From Basidiobolus meristosporus CBS 931.73 (taxonomy: Eukaryota > Basidiobolomycota > Basidiobolomycetes > Basidiobolales > Basidiobolaceae): 64,000 nt of DNA. The stretch lies in contig MCFE01000061.1 in the NCBI GenBank assembly GCA_002104905.1, positions 124,001 to 188,000 of the forward strand, read 5' to 3'. The translations under genes were made by a program, and so were the position numbers. Below, in pieces: positions 58,822 to 64,000 of this stretch; the first letter of the stretch is position 1; each line of letters starts with the position of its first letter. Below the pieces are notes generated by a model that saw nothing but the letters and a program-made list of their open reading frames with translations, was not told where the DNA came from and searched no databases.

Positions 58822-59166
58822 TGTTGCAAATACAATAATTGCACCTAAATATTCATCTTACTTGACCACCTAGGCCATTACCTACAAGTGTCTAAGAATT
58901 CTGACACAATTCCTTGTCAAGATTGGCTTAGATTATGTTTAGGAAGATCCCAAGAACCTGTGTACAAAGCTTGGGGCTGCTTGAATAACCTTTAGAGATG
59001 TCTTGTTGTGGGTACCTGATGATTTGCAGATAATATTCTATGTATTTGTTTTGCCAAGACCATGCAAAAGAAAAAATCCATCTTTTACAACCCTAACCCT
59101 AAGTGAGAACCACATAATCTACTTGTTCAGCCAATCACATCCAATATCTCCAAGACTCTTACAACA
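58822..59166 (+). repeat. 3' LTR of the copia element, carrying a telomere-like patch
   Basis: 345 bases from TGTTGCAA to TTACAACA, aligning with the 5' LTR and the inverted solo LTR. At 59090-59102 it has ACCCTAACCCTAA where both sister LTRs have TTCAATAA-type sequence. See the findings. Confidence 0.85.
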
Positions 59167-60437
59167 AGATTTCTAGCATAGAAATGAGCAGGTTGAGTAA
59201 CAAGTTATCCAATAGCCACCTAAGATTATAACACATTTGATTGGCATTTGTCAGCTTGTTTCTGTATACAGATCTAGCAAACTCCACAACCGCAGTAATA
59301 TAAAAATTCAGCTTCTCAATCCACAAGCAAGAAAAACCTCTCAGCTGACCACAAACAGATTACTTTCAATCCCCTAGGGGCATGGGCATGCCAATGGCTC
59401 GCATAATTCATTCAAAGTGTAAGCGCTGAATCAAACAAACAATTGAATCACCAGTGGTTACATTTGTCAATTGGGTCATCAGCTCAAGGAATCTCACATT
59501 ATTGATCAAATGTTGTTTCAATGATCGAGTCAACTACAAAGTAGTCTACACATGCTATACATATATCTAAGTAATGGATATATGAGGTACCTTTTGGTCA
59601 CAATTGTCCGACCTATAAGATGAAATGATAGATATACATAAGCTCATCTGTTTGACAGCCAAGTCTTCCTCGCTGGAAGTCACCCAGTCCGGTTTGTGTC
59701 TCTTGATATCTACATCTGCGAAGGCATCCATGGTGCCACGGTACACAGTGTTGTAAAATTAAACCAAATGCCGCCTCATATTAAACCCTACTCGGTCCTT
59801 TTTGTAAGGAAGATATATATACAAGGGCCTGTCAAAGAATGTTCCGATGAGTGAAGGGAGTGAGCGCCAAAGTAGCAAGAGATGAGATAAATGGCAGTCT
59901 GGCCATGGTATTGGGTGGGGTACCACCAGAAATCGGAAATGTCCTCTGTAGACCAAACAACAAAGGTGCCATGGAATATTTTGGTGACACTACGAGTCAA
60001 TTCCTTTTATGGAATATTTACTCAACCATCGATCATCGATGATACCGAAAATCTTCTAATGTTTACCTAATATTTCATTCATATCTAGATAGCATCAACC
60101 CATTTTGGCTGGCCAAAAGCCTTTGCAGTGTGATCTCAATTGTTAGTTGATTGACGGCTCCGTAGCTAATTGAATGAAAACACATACGCACTCTCAAAGC
60201 TAAGATCCGAATTCCATACCAGGGGAAACTGGGATATGTCTCGCAGTTTGGTGCCCCTTCATGGAGGATAGATGAAGTAGCATTCGCCAACTCACTGATC
60301 ATAACTATACAATGGACGATGTAACAAAAGATTTGATTTCAGCAAAAGCCAACATACAACACACATGGGTCAACACAGTGGGAAAATTGGTAGCGAGGTA
60401 GCGAATGCGCATCAAATGCGAGTGACCATGGTGGGGG
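59167..60437. other. Intergenic between the copia element and the glycosyltransferase-like gene
   Basis: About 1.27 kb. Frames at 59759-60000 (minus) and 59851-60042 (plus) have no family resemblance. Nothing else recognised. Confidence 0.45.
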
Positions 60438-61700
60438 CTATTCATTGGTCCAAGCCTCCCAGTCTAGACTATGGATAGTGTCTTGCGATTGGGTCCGAAG
60501 TAGTGATACCAACCGGGCAATGTTCGAGCTGTAGCAACATATGAACTCCTCAGCTGTAGCTGCTAGTGTAATATCTGTGATAAGCTCAGCTGTTTGCTGG
60601 AACTGATGTTTCTCGCTAGTCACCTGGAAGTCAGCTGGCTTATAGCCTTGATGCTGCTCCAGTGGTGACCAACTGGTGGTACTTCTAGGGAGGTGAGTAA
60701 ATGCATCCGACAACCCGAATACCTCGATATTGTGATGGTGCGCCAAAAGGCTCCGCAACTCCAGCAGAGCATCATCATCATCACCGAGTACAAACAGGGC
60801 GATTTCTCTGTTGGGATACTTTGTACTGGATAATTCCTGGAGTTTCTCCACAAATACAGAAGTTTCTACTTTCTTTATCTCCCTCCGCAGCTTGTCTTTC
60901 CGATGAATATGCATCGAGATCAGAATCCGGTTGGAATCTTCCACATAATGTTTCCGAATGCTGTTCACCACATCCATGATGACTGGCTTCGGTTCCCACA
61001 ATGCCTGTGCGACGACCTTTTTTCTTGCATACACTGGCTGCTTGATTGTCGCGATTTGGTGGTAAAAATCATCAAAGTTCTCCCCTGAATGAACTACAAA
61101 CACATGGCCATTGAATCCTGGTTCTTGAATATCCTTTGGGGTACCTGATGCTTCGTGCCAGCGCTCTGCACCGGGAGAATAGGTGTCAAGAACAATTGGT
61201 GCGTGTGTGTCTTGCGAATAATCGTAGAAGAATGTAGACCACGATACATGGCACCACTCACGCGATTGTATGTGAAATGCAACATTATTATCGAGAGCGA
61301 AGAGGAACGCGCTGAACGCGTCGTTAATGTAGCTGCCGAAACCGGCGGTACACTTTGTCAGCATGAATGTAATGGAGGGCGTCTCTAGGGTGTAGTTGTG
61401 GGGTGGATAGGACTCTCTCAATACCTGAACATCGGATGAGTTATATAGAGGTCTGATCCAGGTTTCCTGCGGAATCTGCAGTCTGACTAAGAAGAACAAT
61501 ACCAGCATACAGCACAAGAAAAACATCAGGCTGCAAAGAAATCTAAGATATCTACGAGATGGTCTATAGCTATTTACTGGCGGTTCATTGCCTTCTTCGA
61601 AGCGAAGCAAACTCCATTTGTTTGTTTTCATTACATCGGCAGCTTTCCTTCTCCAGTAGCCCAAGGTGAGCTTGGGTGAATCAAACCAAAATTGATACAT
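60438..61700 (-). CDS. Type II membrane glycosyltransferase, fucosyltransferase-like
   Basis: A minus-strand gene of about 420 codons from ATG 61700. The frame is open to 61853, but a TATA box at 61741-61746 argues for the shorter form. A cytosolic N-terminus of about 50 residues is followed by one membrane segment (YLRFLCSLMFFLCCMLVLFF, about residues 51-73), then a lumenal domain. The lumenal part has TKCTAGFGSYINDAFSAFLFA, VFVVHSGENFDDF, ISMHIHRKDKLRREI and IALFVLGDDDDALLELRSLL, ending in a SWSPLEQH region and TAAEEFICCYSSNIARLV. The H-I-H/R-R-x-D-K phrase and the late SSNIARL phrase resemble the nucleotide-sugar part of alpha-1,6- and O-fucosyltransferases (GT23/GT65-like). Donor and acceptor are inferred. 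A Golgi location is likely. Confidence 0.7.
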   Translation of the reverse strand: MYQFWFDSPKLTLGYWRRKAADVMKTNKWSLLRFEEGNEPPVNSYRPSRRYLRFLCSLMFFLCCMLVLFFLVRLQIPQETWIRPLYNSSDVQVLRESYPPHNYTLETPSITFMLTKCTAGFGSYINDAFSAFLFALDNNVAFHIQSREWCHVSWSTFFYDYSQDTHAPIVLDTYSPGAERWHEASGTPKDIQEPGFNGHVFVVHSGENFDDFYHQIATIKQPVYARKKVVAQALWEPKPVIMDVVNSIRKHYVEDSNRILISMHIHRKDKLRREIKKVETSVFVEKLQELSSTKYPNREIALFVLGDDDDALLELRSLLAHHHNIEVFGLSDAFTHLPRSTTSWSPLEQHQGYKPADFQVTSEKHQFQQTAELITDITLAATAEEFICCYSSNIARLVSLLRTQSQDTIHSLDWEAWTNE

Positions 61701-62481
61701 AATTATTAAAAATGAGGAAAAAAACCCTGACGCTTGCGTATTTATAAGGGCCGAAGATATGCCAAGTTTGGCACAATCGCTACCCCTGCACCTGAAGTTG
61801 AATCTAGTGATTTCCTTACTGAATCTGGTCACACTTATTACCAAAGACAGCAAGTAGTCGGCATAACACCATCAGAAGAAGCCATTGTCACTTGCCCTCA
61901 TGCACTATCCAACCTACCCAAGAGTCCTCATATGCGGACCATGAACCCTTGTTCTCAGATACTGCGTTCTAGGGCCAAGTGAACAGTTGGTTCCATGTAT
62001 GATTAGTTCCGTGATGCCTTGATGGTCAATGCAAGTTATTCCTGGGCAAGCATCGGTCACCAAGTCTTATATATGTGATCTGTGATATTGCACAAGTGAG
62101 CGATGTAGGAATGCTCTAATCACAACATATTCCACAGTGTATAGAAGTGATGAGAACTGGCTCACATCTTCTATTGAGATGACGCCGGGGTAAGCGGAAA
62201 CTTGGAGCTGATTTGGGTATTTAGGCGCCACTGTGCAGTTGATAAATCAGCTAATGGTGATCTATTTCATCTAATTGGTAGGCCCCCAAACTACAGGATC
62301 GTGTTGAGAGTTGGCAACCGTAAAGACTCTTGCCATGCCATAACTGGAAATTAACATTACAAGATATTGTGGTATTCACCACAGTGCGAAATCCAAGATA
62401 AGTATGGTAAAATACTTGAGTTATACTTACCCCCAAAGTACTTGATCCCAGGACCCTGATTTCATACAACAATGAATATTA
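61701..62481. other. 5' flank and spacer before the retroposon array
   Basis: About 780 bases, including the TATA region. Frame 61734-61982 (plus) is a shadow. Nothing else recognised. The array begins at about 62482. Confidence 0.45.
61741..61746 (-). promoter_or_regulatory. TATA box of the fucosyltransferase-like gene
   Basis: TATAAA on the minus strand, 41 bases upstream of ATG 61700 and inside the longer open frame that starts at 61853. It favours the shorter start. The implied 5' leader is very short. Confidence 0.45.
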
Positions 62482-62649
62482 GGGGGGATGAAAGTCACCA
62501 GGTGTTGAAATTTGTACGGTTGCTGATATGTGGCCAGAATGGCCAGTAGACTGGGGGCCCTGAGAGGAGTTTCTTGGCAACTACCGGCCAAGTTTACTAG
62601 GCAAATATGACCAATTAGTATTTCAGGGATTTCAGCCAATATAGCTTCA
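62482..62649 (-). mobile_element. 5'-truncated SINE-like copy (array unit 5)
   Basis: On the minus strand: a body with GGCTGAAATCC, CCAATTAGTATT-type sequence and GGCCATTCTGGCCA, matching 63181-63300 in unit 2. It ends with TTCAACACCTGGTGACTT and a C-run. The stem is imperfect here. Its 3' end joins ordinary DNA at about 62481. Confidence 0.75.
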
Positions 62650-62730
62650 GGGGGGAGACAGTCACCTGCAGGTGATATCTTTATTTCAGTTGAAACAAAG
62701 AAGCCAGTATTACTGTTGTAACTTTTATTT
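62650..62730 (-). mobile_element. 5'-truncated LINE 3' end (array unit 4)
   Basis: About 80 bases on the minus strand that keep the last codons of the LINE frame (AAG TTA CAA CAG TAA, K-L-Q-Q-stop, as at the end of unit 1). The tail follows: ACTGGCTTCTTTG, AATAAAGATATCACC, GGTGACTGTC and a C-run. It is a very short 5'-truncated copy, as LINE target-primed reverse transcription often produces. Confidence 0.78.
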
Positions 62731-62916
62731 AGGGGGGAGGAAAGTCACCAAGTGGTGAAATCTTTATTTACTTATGACAAGTATCTAAAGAAGCCAAGTT
62801 AATCTGAGGTAATTCCTAGAAAGCTAGGTCTGAGAGATATCTTCCTGGTAAGCCAGGTCTGAGAGTTGAGAAGCTGAGTGGTACTATATTTCCTAGTTAG
62901 CTAGGTCTGAGAGAGG
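62731..62916 (-). mobile_element. 5'-truncated SINE-like copy (array unit 3)
   Basis: About 185 bases, almost identical to 62935-63119 in unit 2. It carries three hairpin repeats and the terminal TCACC-AAGT-GGTGA stem-loop (as read on the plus strand), then a G-run at 62731-62737. It is separated from unit 2 by the TTAGGG tract. Confidence 0.82.
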
Positions 62917-63134
62917 TTAGGGTTAGGGTTAGGGGGGGAGGAAAGTCACCAAGTGGTGAAATTTTTATTTACTTATGACAAGTATCTAAAGAAGCCAAGT
63001 TAATCTGAAGTAATTCCTAGAAAGCTAGGTCTGAGAGATATCTTCCTGGTAAGCCAGGTCTGAGAGTTGAGAAGCTGAGTGGTACTATATTTCCTAGTTA
63101 GCTAGGTCTGAGAGAGGTTTCCTGGAAAGCCAGG
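62815..63134. repeat. Seven covarying 14-base hairpins followed by TCTGAGAG-like tag
   Basis: Stem-loops with a 5-bp stem and 4-base loop at 62815-62828, 62844-62857, 62892-62905, 63016-63029, 63045-63058, 63093-63106 and 63121-63134. The stems are CCTAG/CTAGG or CCTGG/CCAGG, with loops AAAG, TAAG or TTAG. Six are followed by TCTGAGAG and the last by CCTGAGAA. Positions were read directly. Confidence 0.85.
62917..62934. repeat. Interstitial telomere-like repeat (TTAGGG)3
   Basis: Three perfect TTAGGG units, plus strand, followed by more G and then the terminal motif of unit 2. They sit exactly between array units 3 and 2. Confidence 0.95.
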
Positions 63135-63450
63135 CCTGAGAAGTGAGAATCTGAATATATCTGAACTAAGTTATACTGGTTTGCGGTAGCTGAATTGTGG
63201 CCGGAATGGCCAGTAGACTGGGGGAACTGAGAGGAATTTCTGGGCAATCACTGGCCATATTTACTAGGCAAATCTGGCCAATTAGCATTTCAAGGATTTC
63301 AGCCAATCAGAGCCTTTACTTTGCCCGATGGTTGATCAAGCCATCTCCCAATGAGCACACATCAATTTATTAATCAAATTTTGCTGGATCCAGGATTTGA
63401 ACCCACAACCATGGGTATGGAAGGGTTAGGGATAACCACAAGGCTAAGTA
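62935..63450 (-). mobile_element. tRNA-headed SINE-like element (array unit 2, longest copy)
   Basis: About 516 bases, minus strand. From its 5' side: the tRNA-related head at 63393-63450 with box A and box B, a body with GGCCATTCCGGCCA-type short palindromes, the covarying hairpins, and a 3' tail. The tail has GGCTTCTTT, AATAAAAATTTCACC and GGTGACTTTC, then a C-run that passes into TTAGGG repeats. The tail shares GGCTTCTTT, an AATAAA signal and the terminal stem-loop with the LINE tail (units 1 and 4). It has no coding frame. Confidence 0.75.
63393..63450 (-). repeat. tRNA-derived head with Pol III-like A and B boxes
   Basis: On the minus strand a box-A-like TTAGCCTTGTGG (63436-63447) precedes a box-B-like GGTTCAAATCC (63393-63403) by about 32 bases. 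The start TACTTAGCC looks like a tRNA 5' end. The anticodon arm and acceptor pairing do not fold as a good tRNA, so I treat it as a tRNA-derived SINE promoter, not a tRNA gene. Confidence 0.7.
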
Positions 63451-64000
63451 GGGGGGGGAGACAGTCACCAACAGGTGAAATCTTTATTTCAATTGAAACA
63501 AAGAAGCCAGCGCTACTGTTGTAGCTTTGATACAAGAGTGTGTAGCTGAGGGGAATTTGTAGGTAAGTTAATAAGAAGTGATGATAGTTCTTCAGTGCTC
63601 AAGACACTGTTCAGTGGGAAGGGGGGTAGCAAGAGAGGTAAGAATGACTTGTGAACAACATTAATGAGGGGAATATGATAAGGATTGATATTCATCATAA
63701 AGGGAGTGTGCTGCTGCAGATATTGCTGCCAAAGGTCTGTTAAGTACTTCAGGTAGGCCAGCTTGGGTTTTTCTGACTGCAGAATAAATTCAGCAAACTT
63801 CTTGACTTCAGGATCTCCTAGTATAGTTCTCCAGCAGGAGCCAGGTGTTGTGTGGTGTATTCTCTTCCAGGCCTTAATCAGTGGGTTGTTGCAGTTGTGA
63901 AGTCTGAGGTATAATCTGGTTCTAAGGTAGAGAAGTCTGATCTTATAGGGCATAAACCCAAAGGCACCAAGAATAGCATGTCTGTAGGGGCATTCAGGCA
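63451..64000 (-). mobile_element. Non-LTR retrotransposon (LINE) 3' end, runs off the window (array unit 1)
   Basis: Minus strand. An ORF open from the window edge down to 63513 is followed by a 3' tail (CAATTGAAATAAAGATTTC, then TCACC-TGTT-GGTGA) and a C-run at 63451-63458. The remainder of the element should lie beyond 64000. Confidence 0.7.
63513..64000 (-). CDS. LINE reverse transcriptase C-terminus, partial
   Basis: Open to the window edge, so the listed ATG at 63953 is internal. The text PECPYRHAILGAFGFMPYKI followed by RLLYLRTRLYLRLHN is typical of the segment just after the reverse transcriptase palm in R1/TRAS-type non-LTR elements (LG.LP...R.L.YL.RL). The rest (WRTILGDPEVKKFAEFI, LTDLWQQYLQQH) is less conserved. 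The ORF ends K-L-Q-Q-stop. The catalytic motifs are outside the window, so activity cannot be judged. Family placement is inferred. Confidence 0.6.
   Translation of the reverse strand, partial: PECPYRHAILGAFGFMPYKIRLLYLRTRLYLRLHNCNNPLIKAWKRIHHTTPGSCWRTILGDPEVKKFAEFILQSEKPKLAYLKYLTDLWQQYLQQHTPFMMNINPYHIPLINVVHKSFLPLLLPPFPLNSVLSTEELSSLLINLPTNSPQLHTLVSKLQQ

Larger units (their letters stand above)
55785..59166 (+). mobile_element. Degenerate Ty1/copia LTR retrotransposon
   Basis: Two direct LTRs (55785-56116 and 58822-59166) flank gag, protease, GAG-pre-integrase and the start of integrase in that order, which is the copia order. Reverse transcriptase and RNase H are absent: coding similarity stops near 58281 in the integrase core, and about 540 bases of unrelated sequence precede the 3' LTR. 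There are several stops, a frameshift in gag and a nested insertion. It is therefore an old, inactive and internally deleted copy. No matching target-site duplication was found at its outer edges. Confidence 0.9.

Noticed and set aside
61701-61853. Longer N-terminus of the fucosyltransferase-like gene
   Set aside because: A TATA box lies inside it, and the shorter start gives a normal type II membrane layout.
63421-63434. Single TTAGGG inside the tRNA-like head
   Set aside because: One copy only, inside the SINE head; not a telomere tract.
1-64000. CRISPR arrays, bacterial operons, rRNA genes
   Set aside because: None found; spliced genes show a eukaryotic genome.

Overview
The window looks like nuclear DNA of a fungus, probably an early-diverging lineage (inference). 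Genes are on both strands, lie singly and are split by short GT...AG introns of about 50-80 nt. There is a fungus-type Zn2Cys6 regulator, and telomere-like TTAGGG tracts occur. UVSSA, a Dictyostelium-type cAMP-receptor-like GPCR and an animal-like TERT also occur, a mix that fits an early branch better than a yeast. No operons, CRISPR arrays, rRNA genes or canonical tRNA genes were seen.

Left and centre (about 1-53700) is ordinary gene space. In order: an MscS-type channel; an ERT1/acuK-like Zn2Cys6 factor; a GNAT acetyltransferase diverging from UVSSA; NC2-beta (Dr1) convergent with Maf1; condensin subunit 1; a Sec14-type lipid-transfer protein; a small acidic orphan; a sphingomyelin-synthase-like protein; DNA polymerase kappa; a PTC7-type PP2C phosphatase; a secreted GH37 trehalase; a GPCR; a DUF4743/Nudix protein; a secreted HExxH protein; a CPSF-A/Mms1_N-family protein convergent with telomerase reverse transcriptase (TERT); and a small orphan with a WWGYEIYLP motif. 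Several act in genome maintenance (UVSSA, Pol kappa, condensin, TERT, possibly the CPSF-A protein) and several in repression or signalling (NC2, Maf1, PTC7, GPCR). I see no operon-like link between them.

The right part (about 54966-64000) is repeat-rich. It holds an inverted solo LTR, a broken Ty1/copia element with an internal deletion and a nested insertion, a fucosyltransferase-like gene, and then a compact array at 62482-64000. In that array the 3' ends of a non-LTR retrotransposon and of a tRNA-headed SINE-like element stand head to tail on the minus strand. Each unit ends in a small hairpin followed by a C-run. At one junction (TTAGGG)3 lies between two near-identical copies. This orientation is what telomere-attached retroelements show, and the chromosome end would then lie to the right. 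It is the best candidate for an undescribed system here: a LINE/SINE pair sharing a 3' hairpin tail, possibly adding to telomeric DNA.

Exon boundaries were worked out by hand from reading frame and splice signals. They close in frame for MscS, Zn2Cys6, UVSSA, NC2-beta, Maf1, condensin, PTC7 and the WWGY orphan. They are only partly resolved for Pol kappa, trehalase, the CPSF-A protein and TERT.
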